A DNA stretch of 64,000 nt, from NCBI RefSeq assembly GCF_014352855.1, contig NZ_CP060697.1:1116001-1180000 (forward strand), in the 5' to 3' direction. Of this stretch, positions 1 through 9,881 are shown one piece after another. Source of the DNA: Sphingomonas sabuli (GTDB lineage Bacteria; Pseudomonadota; Alphaproteobacteria; Sphingomonadales; Sphingomonadaceae). Position 1 is the stretch's first letter; each line of letters opens with the position of its first letter. Both the position numbers and the translations under genes were made by a program. The notes below the pieces were generated by a model. The model did not search any database and had not been told where the DNA came from. It saw only the letters and a program-made list of their open reading frames with translations.

Positions 1-1
1 C

Positions 2-1033
2 ACCGACACCGTCGCCCGGCGGGTGCTTGCCGCCCACCGCACCAGCCTGTTTTCCCAGGCGTTCGGCGATGCGCCGCTGGCGGGTACCGTCATCGGTCCC
101 GGCGACGTGCTTGAAGTGACGATCTGGGAAGCACCGCCCGCCGTCTTGTTCGGTGCGACGTCCAGCCTGTCGTCGGGCAGCACGTCGACCGTCCTCACCG
201 CGCCCGGCATGTCGCAGAGCAACGCCATTCCCTCGATGATGGTGCGCGACGACGGCACCATCCAGGTGCCTTTCGCCGGCGCCATCGATGTCGTTGGCCG
301 AAGCCCACGACAGGTCGAAAACGCGATCCGTTCGCGGCTGTCCCGCAAGGCGCACGATCCGCAGGTCGCCGTCCGTATCGCCTCCAATTCTAGTTCGACT
401 GTGACCGTCGTTGGCGAAGTGAACCAAAGCACCCGCGTATCGCTCACCCCGAAGGGCGAGCGCCTGCTCGACGTCATTGCCAGCGCTGGCGGCGTGAAGC
501 AGCCGGTCGACAAGACCACCATCCAGGTGTCGCGCGGCGGCGAGGTGGCGGTGTTGCCGCTGGCAGCGGTGATTTCCGATCCGTCGCAGAACATTCGCCT
601 GGCGCCGAGCGACGTGGTCACCGCGCTGTATCAGCCGTTCAGCTTCATCGCCCTTGGCCAGACCGGCCAGAGCGCGGAAATTCCGTTTGAAAGCACCGGC
701 CTGACTCTGGCCCAGGCGTTGGGCCGCGTCGGCGGGCTCAAGGACGACCGCGCCGACGTCCGCGGCGCCTTCATCTTCCGTCTGGAAGATCCGGCGGCAC
801 TGGACCCGGCGATGGCCGCGACCGCGCGCCGCACGCCCGATGGCCGCGTGCCGGTGATCTATCGCGTCGACATGTCGAACCCGGCGACCTTCTTCGTCGC
901 GCAAAGCTTCCCGATCCAGGATGACGACGTGCTCTATGTCTCGCGCGCGCCGTTGGCCGATCTGCAGCGGTTCGTCAGCATCGTCGCCTCGATGGCTTTC
1001 CCGGTGCTCAACGTCGGTCGCCAGATCAACTGA
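2..1033 (+). CDS. Polysaccharide export outer-membrane protein, Wza/BexD/CtrA type (5' end missing)
   Basis: This is the C-terminal 343 codons of an outer-membrane polysaccharide export protein; the frame is open to the window edge, so the signal peptide and true start lie outside. The segment VIGPGDVLEVTIWEAPP opens the Poly_export domain, and at least two SLBB-type beta-grasp segments follow (around TVTVVGEVNQSTRVSL and the TGLTLAQALGRVGGLKDDRA region). Proteins of this family form the outer-membrane channel for capsule export, working with an inner-membrane ABC transporter or a Wzc-type co-polymerase. The kpsC and kpsS genes downstream favour the ABC-dependent, Kdo-linked route, so transporter genes are expected just upstream. 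Assigning it to BexD/CtrA rather than Wza is inference from context. Confidence 0.88.
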   Translation, partial: TDTVARRVLAAHRTSLFSQAFGDAPLAGTVIGPGDVLEVTIWEAPPAVLFGATSSLSSGSTSTVLTAPGMSQSNAIPSMMVRDDGTIQVPFAGAIDVVGRSPRQVENAIRSRLSRKAHDPQVAVRIASNSSSTVTVVGEVNQSTRVSLTPKGERLLDVIASAGGVKQPVDKTTIQVSRGGEVAVLPLAAVISDPSQNIRLAPSDVVTALYQPFSFIALGQTGQSAEIPFESTGLTLAQALGRVGGLKDDRADVRGAFIFRLEDPAALDPAMAATARRTPDGRVPVIYRVDMSNPATFFVAQSFPIQDDDVLYVSRAPLADLQRFVSIVASMAFPVLNVGRQIN

Positions 1034-1098
1034 CCCGATCCCGCCCCGGCCGCTTCCCCGGCTGGAGTTTGATCGAGCCAGCCCATAGACGCGCCCCG

Positions 1099-2250
1099 AT
1101 GACCGAAGCTGCCCGCCGCGAGTATCTGCTCGACGTTTCCCGACTGCTGTGGCGGTTGTGGAGCGGCCGGCTGCCCACCGGTATCGACCGCGTCTGCCTG
1201 GAGTACGTGCGCAACTTTGGCGGCCGGTCGCTCGCGTTGGTGCAGAGGCGCGGCCGAACCTACGTCCTGTCGGCTGCGGACTCCGACCGCCTCTTCACGC
1301 TGATCGAACGCGGTACGGCCGGCTTTCGAACCGGGCTGGTGCTATTGGCCATGCGCGGGTTCGCGCGGTTGCGCTCGGCACCACCGCGGCCGGGCATGAT
1401 CCTGCTCAACGCCGGGCACACCGGGCTGGACGACAGCGCGCTGGTCGAGTGGATCGAACGCCATAACGCGCGCGCCATCTATCTCATTCACGACCTTATT
1501 CCGCTTACCCACCCGGAATTCTGCCGGCCGGGCGAAGCCGACAAGCACGAACGGCGGATGGCCAACGCCCTGCGCAGCGCGGCCGGGATCGTCGCCAATT
1601 CGCAAGCGACGCTGGACGACCTTGCCGCCTTTGCCGCCGCCCGCGGCCTTGCCATGCCGCCGACGACGGTGGCGTGGATCAGCGGGCCGGACATTCCCGC
1701 CGATGTCGTACCGCGCCGGCAACCCCGGCCCTATTTCGTCACCCTCGGGACGATCGAGGGCCGCAAGAACCACCTGCTCCTGCTCGACGTGTGGCAGCGG
1801 CTGGGATCGGACGCGCCCGAACTGGTGATTATCGGCCAGCGCGGCTGGCGGGCCGAAGCCGTTACCAAGCGGCTCGATGCGCCGGACACGCTTGGCGGGA
1901 ACGTGCGCGAACTGGGGCGGTGCGACGACGCCGCGCTAGCCAGCTGGCTGGCAGGTGCCCGCGCCTTGCTCATGCCGTCCTTCGCGGAAGGGTTCGGCCT
2001 GCCGGTGATCGAGGCGCTCGAACTGGGCACGCCGGTGATTGCCAGCGACCTACCCGTCTATCGGGAGATTGTCGGCGCGATACCGACCTATCTGGACCCC
2101 GCCGATCATTCCGCATGGGAAAGCGCCGTGCGCGACTTCACCGGCGCCTCGCCGGAGCGGGAGCGGCAGCTGGAGGCCATGCGCGGATACCGCCCGCCCG
2201 ACTGGCAATCGCACTTTGAACGGGTCGAACGCTGGCTTGGGCAAATCTAG
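1099..2250 (+). CDS. Glycosyltransferase family 4 (GT-B fold), capsule locus
   Basis: This 383-residue GT-B glycosyltransferase probably adds a sugar to the capsule backbone. The N-terminal stretch LPTGIDRVCLEYVRN is typical of GT4 enzymes in capsule loci. The C-terminal half carries YFVTLGTIEGRKNHLLLLDV, the start of the nucleotide-sugar binding domain, and the E-x7-E signature EGFGLPVIEALELGTPVIAS near residues 290-310. The ATG at 1099 is chosen over a TTG at 1069 because family similarity begins just after it; the TTG cannot be excluded. It lies between the export gene and the rhamnose genes on the same strand, so rhamnosyl or mannosyl transfer is possible, but donor and acceptor cannot be read from sequence. 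Confidence 0.85.
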   Translation: MTEAARREYLLDVSRLLWRLWSGRLPTGIDRVCLEYVRNFGGRSLALVQRRGRTYVLSAADSDRLFTLIERGTAGFRTGLVLLAMRGFARLRSAPPRPGMILLNAGHTGLDDSALVEWIERHNARAIYLIHDLIPLTHPEFCRPGEADKHERRMANALRSAAGIVANSQATLDDLAAFAAARGLAMPPTTVAWISGPDIPADVVPRRQPRPYFVTLGTIEGRKNHLLLLDVWQRLGSDAPELVIIGQRGWRAEAVTKRLDAPDTLGGNVRELGRCDDAALASWLAGARALLMPSFAEGFGLPVIEALELGTPVIASDLPVYREIVGAIPTYLDPADHSAWESAVRDFTGASPERERQLEAMRGYRPPDWQSHFERVERWLGQI

Positions 2251-2312
2251 CCGCGCCTTGAATCCACGTCCCATTCGGCTAAGCGACGCCCGCGCAGACT
2301 TTTGGAAGATTG

Positions 2313-2879
2313 ATGGAATTCAAAACCTTCGAAATCGACGGCCCGCTTGAGATTCGCCCGCGCAAGATCGAGGATGAGCGCGGCTATTTCTCGGAGATCT
2401 TCCGCCTCGCGGATTTTGCCGAGCGCACCGGCCCCGTCGAGTTCGTTCAGGACAATCAGTCGCTGAGTGTGAAGACCGGGACCATTCGCGGCATTCACTT
2501 TCAGTCGCACCCCAAGCCGCAGGGCAAGCTTGTCCGCTGCCTCGCCGGCAGCCTGCTCGACGTCGCGGTCGACCTGCGCACCGGGTCGCCCACCTTCGGT
2601 CGGTGGGTTTCGGCGAAGCTCACGCCGGAAGAAAACAACCAGCTGTGGGTGCCGGTCGGCTTCGGCCACGCCTTCTGCAGTCTCGAGCCCGACACGGTCA
2701 TCGGTTACCGCTGCACCGGCTATTACAGCCCGGAGAACGACAAGGGCGTGGCATGGGACGATCCCGACATCGCCATCGCCTGGCCCGACGTCGCTGACGC
2801 CGGCACCCTGTCGGCCAAGGATCGGCAGCAGCCCTCGCTGGCCGACCTGCCCGAATATTTCACGATGGAAGACCAGTGA
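2313..2879 (+). CDS. rfbC: dTDP-4-dehydrorhamnose 3,5-epimerase
   Basis: RmlC/RfbC epimerises C3 and C5 of dTDP-4-keto-6-deoxyglucose, the third step of dTDP-L-rhamnose synthesis, in the cytoplasm. The 188-residue protein has the family's opening ([21 protein letters not shown]), the cupin core with GTIRGIHFQ (catalytic His) and the C-terminal [13 protein letters not shown] segment. Its length matches the family. The ATG at 2313 is preceded by GGAAG at 2304-2308, which decides it over the TTG directly before. The stop codon overlaps the start of rfbB in a TGATG junction, so the two are translationally coupled. Confidence 0.96.
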   Translation: MEFKTFEIDGPLEIRPRKIEDERGYFSEIFRLADFAERTGPVEFVQDNQSLSVKTGTIRGIHFQSHPKPQGKLVRCLAGSLLDVAVDLRTGSPTFGRWVSAKLTPEENNQLWVPVGFGHAFCSLEPDTVIGYRCTGYYSPENDKGVAWDDPDIAIAWPDVADAGTLSAKDRQQPSLADLPEYFTMEDQ

Positions 2880-3937
2880 TGCGCGTTCTCGTTACCGGCG
2901 GCGCCGGCTTCATCGGCTCGGCGCTGGTTCGCCACCTCGTGCTCGACAAGGGCTATGAGGTGCTCAACGTCGATGCGCTGACCTACGCCGGTTACCTGCC
3001 GTCGCTGCGCGATGTCGAAGGCAAGGCCAATTACCGCTTCTTGGAAGCCAACATCTGCGACCGCGACGCGATGGAACGGGCGTTTGCCGAGTTCCGGCCG
3101 CAGCGGGTGATGCACCTGGCCGCCGAAAGCCATGTCGACCGGTCGATCACCGGCGCTGCGGATTTCGTCCAGACCAACGTCATCGGCACCTTTACCCTGC
3201 TGGAAGTGGCGCGAGCTTTCTGGGCCGCGCTCGACGACGAGGACAAGGCGGCGTTCCGCTTTCTTCATGTGTCCACCGACGAGGTTTACGGATCGCTTGG
3301 CGACGACGGGCTGTTCACCGAGGAAACGCCCTACGACCCGAGCTCGCCTTATTCCGCGTCCAAGGCTTCGTCCGACCACCTCGCCAAGGCGTGGCACCGG
3401 ACGTACGGCTTTCCGGTCGTCGTCTCCAATTGCTCCAACAATTACGGGCCGTACCACTTCCCCGAGAAGCTCATTCCACTGACAATCCTGAATGCGCTCG
3501 CGGGCGAAAAATTGCCGGTTTACGGCAAGGGCGAGAACGTCCGCGACTGGCTCTACGTCGAGGATCACGCCCGCGCGCTCGACCTGATCGCCGAGAAGGG
3601 ACGGACCGGCGAAACCTACAATGTCGGCGGGCGCAACGAGCGTAAGAACATCGATGTCGTGCGCCGCATCTGCGAGGTGCTCGACCGGCTGGCTCCGTCC
3701 AACCGCCCGCGCGAGGAGTTGATCGAGTTCGTCACCGACCGGCCGGGCCACGATGCCCGCTACGCGATCGACGCGTCGAAGCTGGAGGACGAGCTCGGCT
3801 GGCGCGCGCGGGAGAATTTCGACACCGGCATCGAAAAGACGGTGCAATGGTATCTCGATAACGAATGGTGGTGGCAGCCGCTGCGCGAACGCTACGCCGG
3901 CCAGCGGCTCGGCCTACTGAAGTCCGCCAACGGCTAA
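2879..3937 (+). CDS. rfbB: dTDP-glucose 4,6-dehydratase
   Basis: RmlB/RfbB converts dTDP-glucose to dTDP-4-keto-6-deoxyglucose with bound NAD. The 352-residue extended SDR shows the N-terminal Rossmann motif GGAGFIGS, the substrate segment [12 protein letters not shown], the catalytic STDEVYG motif and the active-site YSASKAS Tyr-Lys pair, followed by [15 protein letters not shown]. Length and all motifs match the family. The start overlaps the rfbC stop, and the stop at 3935-3937 overlaps the rfbD ATG by one base, so the cluster is tightly coupled. Confidence 0.97.
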   Translation: MRVLVTGGAGFIGSALVRHLVLDKGYEVLNVDALTYAGYLPSLRDVEGKANYRFLEANICDRDAMERAFAEFRPQRVMHLAAESHVDRSITGAADFVQTNVIGTFTLLEVARAFWAALDDEDKAAFRFLHVSTDEVYGSLGDDGLFTEETPYDPSSPYSASKASSDHLAKAWHRTYGFPVVVSNCSNNYGPYHFPEKLIPLTILNALAGEKLPVYGKGENVRDWLYVEDHARALDLIAEKGRTGETYNVGGRNERKNIDVVRRICEVLDRLAPSNRPREELIEFVTDRPGHDARYAIDASKLEDELGWRARENFDTGIEKTVQWYLDNEWWWQPLRERYAGQRLGLLKSANG

Positions 3938-4830
3938 TGCGGATCGTCGTCACCGGGCGCGAAGGACAGGTCGTTCGTTCGCTCGCCGAACGTGGCGACG
4001 ATATCGTCCCGCTCGGCCGGCCCGACCTGGACCTTGTCGCCGAACCCGACGTCATCGTTGCCGCGATTGAGGCGGTCCGGCCGGACGTCATCGTGAATGC
4101 CGCCGCTTACACCGCCGTCGACAAGGCGGAGAGCGAACGGGACCTGGCCTTCGCGATCAACGAGCGCGGTGCGGGAGCGGTCGCGCGGGCCGCCAATCGC
4201 CTCGGCGTACCGCTTATCCATCTGTCCACCGATTATGTGTTCAGCGGCGACAAGCCCGAGCCGTATGTCGAAAGCGACCCGACCGGCCCTACCGGTGTCT
4301 ACGGCGCGTCCAAACTGGCTGGCGAGCGCGCCGTGCTGGACGCGCACGACAATGCGGCCGTCCTGCGAACGGCATGGGTCTACAGCCCGTTTGGCGGCAA
4401 TTTCGTGAAGACGATGCTGCGGCTGGCCCGGGAGCGCGACGAGCTCGGCATTGTCGCCGACCAGCGCGGCAATCCCACCTCCGCGCTCGACATCGCCGAC
4501 GGCGTGCTTGCCGTCGCCGCTAACCTTGCCCGGTCGGACGATCCGGCCCTGCGCGGCACGTTCCACATGACCGCCGGCGGCGAAGCGACCTGGGCTGAGT
4601 TCGCGGAAGAGATATTCGCGCAATCCGCGCGGTCCGGCGGCCCGTCCGCCACCGTCAATCGCATCGCCACCGCCGATTATCCGACGCCGGCCCGGCGCCC
4701 GGCCAACTCCCGGCTGGACTGCAGCCGGTTGCGCGAGATGCACGGCGTTGCGCTGCCCGACTGGCGCCAATCGACCGCGGCTGTAGTATCCCGCCTGCTC
4801 GAACCCGAACCCGCAATCCAAGGACGTTAA
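3937..4830 (+). CDS. rfbD: dTDP-4-dehydrorhamnose reductase
   Basis: RmlD/RfbD performs the final NADPH-dependent reduction to dTDP-L-rhamnose. The 297-residue protein begins [12 protein letters not shown], and carries the family motifs VNAAAYTAVDKAE, STDYVFSG and the catalytic YGASKLAGE. An open frame extends upstream into rfbB, but the ATG at 3937 gives the normal family length and N-terminus. It shares one base with the rfbB stop and is followed directly by rfbA. The rhamnose set is complete in the order C-B-D-A. Confidence 0.96.
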   Translation: MRIVVTGREGQVVRSLAERGDDIVPLGRPDLDLVAEPDVIVAAIEAVRPDVIVNAAAYTAVDKAESERDLAFAINERGAGAVARAANRLGVPLIHLSTDYVFSGDKPEPYVESDPTGPTGVYGASKLAGERAVLDAHDNAAVLRTAWVYSPFGGNFVKTMLRLARERDELGIVADQRGNPTSALDIADGVLAVAANLARSDDPALRGTFHMTAGGEATWAEFAEEIFAQSARSGGPSATVNRIATADYPTPARRPANSRLDCSRLREMHGVALPDWRQSTAAVVSRLLEPEPAIQGR

Positions 4831-5700
<870 letters not shown>

Positions 5701-5779
5701 TTGACCGGCCGCGGCGGCGGCTGCAGACTCCTGCCGGCCGGCAACAGGGAACCGAGCCATCGCCAAGCCTGCCGCCTCC

Positions 5780-7180
5780 TTGCAACCGTTCTTCCGCGCG
5801 CCGCCCTTTCCCGGTGCGAAGGCCCCGGCGCTCGCGCGGCCGGGGCACGGCGAGCGGCTCGACGACGCCACTCTCGACCGGCTGATGGCGCGCACCGCCC
5901 AGCTCAAGGTGGGCGGCAGCTTCTGGGACGCGGACCGCGACCCGTGGCGGTCCGGCGCCGATGGGGAGACCGCAGAGGATCGATTGGCCGCGGCCATAGC
6001 GGCAGGCGACCGCGACGCCTTCCACAGGGCGGTGGTCGACCCTTTCGCTTACTTCCACCCCTTCACCGGGCAAGCCAGCAGCCTTGCGGCAACGATCGAG
6101 CTGTGCGGGTTCTGGCGTGCGCTGATCGTCAACAATCGCAGGATCACCGCTGCCGTCGGCTTCGCTCGCTGGAAGCGCCCGACCGTGGCGCCACTGTTGT
6201 GGAGCGGTCAGCCGGTCCGCTTCGCCCGACTGGCCGATGATCTGGGCTCCGACGGCCGGGTAGCGGTGTGGAAATCGCGCACGCCCAAGGCCGCGCTGGC
6301 GCGCCTGGAAGCCGCCGGCACGACGTTTCTGGAGGTGGAAGACGGCTTCATCCGTTCGGCCGGCCTGGGAGCCGACTGCGTCCCGCCCCTGTCGATCGTG
6401 GTCGACGAGACCGGCATCTATTTCGATCCGCGCCAGACAAGCGACCTCGAACGCATCTTGCAGGCGGGCGAGTTCGACGACGCCATCCTCGAGCGCGCGC
6501 GTCGACTGCGCGAGGTGATCGTTGCGAGCGGCATCAGCAAATATGCCACCGCCGCCCAGCCCGCCCAGCGGCGTCGTGGCCCTAAGCGGCAAATCCTGGT
6601 GCCCGGCCAGGTCGAGGACGACCGGTCCGTCCTGTCCGGCGGCGGCAATGTGCGAACGAACCTGGAGCTGCTGCGGCGGGTACGGGAGCGCGCCCCGGAT
6701 GCCCATATCCTCTACAAACCCCACCCCGATGTCGAAGCCGGCCATCGCAAAGGCGCCATATCGGACGAGGTTGTTCTGACGCTTGCCGACGAGGTGGTGC
6801 GGGACCTGGCGGTCTCCGGTCTGTTGGCAGCGGTCGACGAGGTTCACGTCAACACCTCGCTCGCCGGTTTCGAGGCATTGCTAAGGGAAAAGCCGGTCAC
6901 GACCTATGGCGTGCCCTTCTTCGCCGGCTGGGGTCTGACTACGGATCTTGGGCAGGTTCCGGAACGCCGGACGGCAAAACTGACGCTGGATGAACTGGTT
7001 GCGGGCGCCCTGTTGCTCTACCCGCGCTACCTCGACCCGACGACGGGGCTACCCTGCCCCCCCGAAATACTGATACACAGGCTGTCCGAAGGCGGGAACG
7101 CCTCGGGCAATGGCGCGCTTGTGACGCTACGGCGTTTACAGGGGCAATTGAAGCGAGTGGCGTTGGCATTGCGGGCATGA
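5780..7180 (+). CDS. kpsC: Capsule polysaccharide Kdo transferase, KpsC-like, single module
   Basis: This 466-residue protein belongs to the Capsule_synth (KpsC/KpsS) family that builds the poly-Kdo linker on the lipid anchor of ABC-exported capsules. Visible signatures are VEDGFIRSAGLG with PPLSIVVDETGIYFDP (about residues 186-217), the ILVPGQVEDDRSVL segment, ILYKPHPDVEAG (about 310-321) and EVHVNTSLAGFEALL before TYGVPFFAGWGLT. Classical KpsC is about 675 residues with two such modules; here only one full module follows a divergent N-terminus of about 120 residues. The start is unclear: TTG at 5780 is the first standard start codon, but an AGGGA at 5746-5750 sits eight bases before an in-frame ATC at 5759. 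It is coupled to kpsS by an ATGA junction. Confidence 0.85.
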   Translation: MQPFFRAPPFPGAKAPALARPGHGERLDDATLDRLMARTAQLKVGGSFWDADRDPWRSGADGETAEDRLAAAIAAGDRDAFHRAVVDPFAYFHPFTGQASSLAATIELCGFWRALIVNNRRITAAVGFARWKRPTVAPLLWSGQPVRFARLADDLGSDGRVAVWKSRTPKAALARLEAAGTTFLEVEDGFIRSAGLGADCVPPLSIVVDETGIYFDPRQTSDLERILQAGEFDDAILERARRLREVIVASGISKYATAAQPAQRRRGPKRQILVPGQVEDDRSVLSGGGNVRTNLELLRRVRERAPDAHILYKPHPDVEAGHRKGAISDEVVLTLADEVVRDLAVSGLLAAVDEVHVNTSLAGFEALLREKPVTTYGVPFFAGWGLTTDLGQVPERRTAKLTLDELVAGALLLYPRYLDPTTGLPCPPEILIHRLSEGGNASGNGALVTLRRLQGQLKRVALALRA

Positions 7181-8529
7181 AAACAGGCGCGAAACGAACA
7201 TTCCTGTTCCTGCAGGGGCCCCCTGGGCCGCTGTTCCGCCGCCTTGGCGCGGCGATGACCGTGCGTGGTGTGACCGTGCACCGGATCAACATCTGCGGTG
7301 GCGACGTGCGCGACTGGCGCGATCCCAGCGCGACCTTCCGTGGCCGATTTTCGGAATGGCCGGCCTTCGTCGACCGGTTCCTGTGCGAAAAGGATGTCAC
7401 CGACCTCGTCGTGTTCGGCGATTGCCGCCCCTATCACGCCTCGGCACTCGGTCTCGCCGAGCTGCGCGGCGTACGGACGCACGTGCTTGAAGAAGGTTAT
7501 TTGCGCCCCGACTGGATGACGCTGGAGCCGCAGGCGGTGAATGCGCGCTCCACCCTGCCGCGCGACAGCAAGTGGTTTCTCGAGGAGGCCAAGCGCCTAC
7601 CGGCCGAACCCGACCTGCCGTCGATCACGGCCAGCTTCCGCCGCCGCGCCCGCGACAGCTATTTCCACTACCAGGCCGTTGTGGCCGGCCGCGTCTTTGG
7701 CGCCTTCCCGCATTACCGTTCGCACCGGCCGGGATCGATCCCGCTCGAAGGGCTGGGCTGGCTGTGGAAGTTTGCCACCGATAAGCTGCGGTTGAAAAAG
7801 ACCGGCGAGGTTCTGGAGCGCATCAAGGGCGCGTCTTACTTCATGTTCCCGCTCCAGCTGTCGACCGACTACCAGATCCGCACGCATTCTCTGTTCCCGG
7901 ACATGCAGAGCGCGGCGACCTATGTGATCGAAAGTTTCGCCGCCAATGCGCCATCGGACGTGCATCTGGTGCTCAAGACCCACCCGCTGGATTCCAGCTT
8001 CTTCGACTGGCACCTGTTCGTGCGCCGGATCAAGGCGAAGCTCGGATTGGAAGGCCGGGTCCACATCATCGACGGCGGCAATCTCGACCATCTTGCCCGC
8101 GACGCGCGGGGACTGGTGTGCGTGAACAGCACGTCGGCAACCGTCGCGCTTCAGCAGGGGACGGCGGTGTGCACGGTGGGCGAAGCGATTTACGACATGC
8201 CCGGACTGACCCATCAGGAGCATCTCGACAGCTTCTGGCGCAACCCGACGGCGCCCAAGCCCGGGGTTTACGAGGCGTTCCGCCGAGTCCTTGTCGATCG
8301 TTGCCTGGTGCGCGGCGGCCTGGCCAGCGAATCGGCGGTCGAAGCCCTGGTCATGTCCATCCTGCGTCGCCTGGACGTGCGCGAGCCCCAACCCGTCACG
8401 CAAACCAACGTTCAGCCGACGGCTAAGCCCGGCGTCACGATCCCGGCAAAGCAAGTTCCGAGCGGACGCCCGCGTCGGCTATCGGTCCTGCACCGTTCGC
8501 GGAAAAATCCCCGCCGACGACACGGGTAG
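7177..8529 (+). CDS. kpsS: Capsule polysaccharide export/biosynthesis protein KpsS (Kdo transferase)
   Basis: KpsS adds the first beta-Kdo to the lipid anchor of Kdo-linked capsules at the cytoplasmic face of the inner membrane. The protein opens with the family signature FLFLQGPPGPLFRRLG and HRINICGGD, then VFGDCRPYH, VLEEGYLRPDWMTLE (about 103-117) and LKTHPLDSSFFDWH (about 265-278). The ATG overlaps the kpsC stop. Family similarity fades near residue 395; the last 50 or so residues are Pro/Arg/Lys-rich. The 3' end overlaps the convergent gene on the other strand by 95 bp, which is unusual in this window and could mean that this tail is dispensable. Confidence 0.9.
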   Translation: MKTGAKRTFLFLQGPPGPLFRRLGAAMTVRGVTVHRINICGGDVRDWRDPSATFRGRFSEWPAFVDRFLCEKDVTDLVVFGDCRPYHASALGLAELRGVRTHVLEEGYLRPDWMTLEPQAVNARSTLPRDSKWFLEEAKRLPAEPDLPSITASFRRRARDSYFHYQAVVAGRVFGAFPHYRSHRPGSIPLEGLGWLWKFATDKLRLKKTGEVLERIKGASYFMFPLQLSTDYQIRTHSLFPDMQSAATYVIESFAANAPSDVHLVLKTHPLDSSFFDWHLFVRRIKAKLGLEGRVHIIDGGNLDHLARDARGLVCVNSTSATVALQQGTAVCTVGEAIYDMPGLTHQEHLDSFWRNPTAPKPGVYEAFRRVLVDRCLVRGGLASESAVEALVMSILRRLDVREPQPVTQTNVQPTAKPGVTIPAKQVPSGRPRRLSVLHRSRKNPRRRHG

Positions 8530-9736
8530 CGCCCGCCGTCTGCCGGATACGCAGCCCATGGCCGCGGTTTCCGTTGCTGCGGCAATCGACGATCGTCGCC
8601 CGCTGCGCGTCAATGGAAATCCCGTCCTCACCGCACCCCGTCACGCGGCAACGGGTCAGGGTCGCGTCGTCGCCGTCGAGGCCGCGCCCGCGCGTGACGA
8701 TGAGAATGCCCTCGTCGCGGCAGCCGTTGACGCTGAGATTGGTCCCGCGGAAGCCGCTGTCCTGAACCATCACCCCGCGCATGCCCCCGGACACCGTGCC
8801 GTTGGAAAAACTGACCGAACGGGCCGCGACGTGGACGCCGATCCGCGCCCGGCCGCCCTGCCCCATGCGGACGTCGAAGCCGTCGACCTGCGAATTATGC
8901 GCGCCAAGACCGTTGATCTGGTTGACCTCGCCCTGCCGCATGCGGATGCCAGCCGCGTCCTCGGAGCCCGGCTCGCTGACGCGAATGTTCGTCAGACGCA
9001 CCGGCCCTCGGCAATCGATCGCCGCCTGCGTGTCGCGCGACTGGTTAAGACCCCAGCGCCGGACGGTGACGTCGGTGATCGTAACCGCCGTGTCGTCGCT
9101 GTTCTTGTTCTTGATGTCGATCCCGTCCCCGCCGCAATCCTCGACCGTCACCGATTTGATCAGCACGTCGCGGTTGGTCCCGCCTTCGAGTCCGATGCCG
9201 TAGTGGAAGGCGTTGCGGATGATCAGATTGGTCAGGGTCAGGCCTGCTACGCCGCCCGAGCGAAAACCGTGTCCCGACGATGGCTGGCGCAGTCGATTAC
9301 CGTCGAGCACCATGTCGCGCACGCCGCAGTTGCGTTCGCGCGTGGCGTTGACCAGATGTCCGCCGTCCCCGTCGCGAAGCTTGAGGACCGACCGGACGCC
9401 GGCGCCCTGCAGGGTAACGCCGCTTTTCAGCGTGATCGCCACCGCCGTCTCTCCGGTGCGGGACGCGATATAGGTGCCGGCAGGGAAATAGACCGTGCCG
9501 CCGCCGGCCTTCGCGGCCGCGTCGATGGCCGCCTGGATCGCCGGCCGATCGTCGCTGACGCCGTCGCCGCGCGCACCGTAATCGCGCACGCTGAGCGATC
9601 GGGGAGCAGTCCGCGGTGCCTGCGTGGCGCTGGATTGGCCAAGCAGCTTTAGGACCGGCGACTGGGCCACGGCAATCGAGGCCGCACCGGCGGCCGCGGA
9701 TCCGATCAGGACAGAGCGGCGGGAGAGCTGAACCAT
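8435..9736 (-). CDS. Tat-exported right-handed beta-helix protein, pectate-lyase superfamily (Pectate_lyase_3-like)
   Basis: The 433-residue product begins with a twin-arginine signal (SRRSVLIGSAAAGAASIAVA), so it should be exported folded to the periplasm or beyond. The segment VRDYGARGDGVSDDRPAIQA near residue 50, followed by AGGGTVYFPAGTYI, is the hallmark N-terminus of the Pectate_lyase_3/GH28-like beta-helix family. The rest is a ladder of short repeats with regularly spaced Asn, Gly and Asp, as in parallel beta-helices. Between kpsS and the second capsule block, it may cleave, epimerise or bind the exported polysaccharide; the substrate cannot be inferred. It is transcribed toward kpsS, and its last 95 bp lie antisense to the kpsS tail. 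Confidence 0.82.
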   Translation of the reverse strand: MVQLSRRSVLIGSAAAGAASIAVAQSPVLKLLGQSSATQAPRTAPRSLSVRDYGARGDGVSDDRPAIQAAIDAAAKAGGGTVYFPAGTYIASRTGETAVAITLKSGVTLQGAGVRSVLKLRDGDGGHLVNATRERNCGVRDMVLDGNRLRQPSSGHGFRSGGVAGLTLTNLIIRNAFHYGIGLEGGTNRDVLIKSVTVEDCGGDGIDIKNKNSDDTAVTITDVTVRRWGLNQSRDTQAAIDCRGPVRLTNIRVSEPGSEDAAGIRMRQGEVNQINGLGAHNSQVDGFDVRMGQGGRARIGVHVAARSVSFSNGTVSGGMRGVMVQDSGFRGTNLSVNGCRDEGILIVTRGRGLDGDDATLTRCRVTGCGEDGISIDAQRATIVDCRSNGNRGHGLRIRQTAGATRVVGGDFSANGAGPIADAGVRSELALPGS

Positions 9737-9870
9737 GGCGGTAAGACGCGCGGAATGGGGTTACGATCCAAATCCAGGGTTGCCGCCCGTTCTCGACATA
9801 GCCGCCTCGCAACTTTAGAGCGGCGAGGACGGCGCCTTGCCCCGGCGTCCATGCATTTGCTGTCGGCAAC

Positions 9871-9875
9871 CGGAG
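9871..9875 (+). promoter_or_regulatory. Ribosome binding site deciding a TTG start
   Basis: CGGAG six bases before the TTG at 9882 supports that codon as the start of the methyltransferase-like gene. Confidence 0.6.
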
Positions 9876-9881
9876 ACTGTC

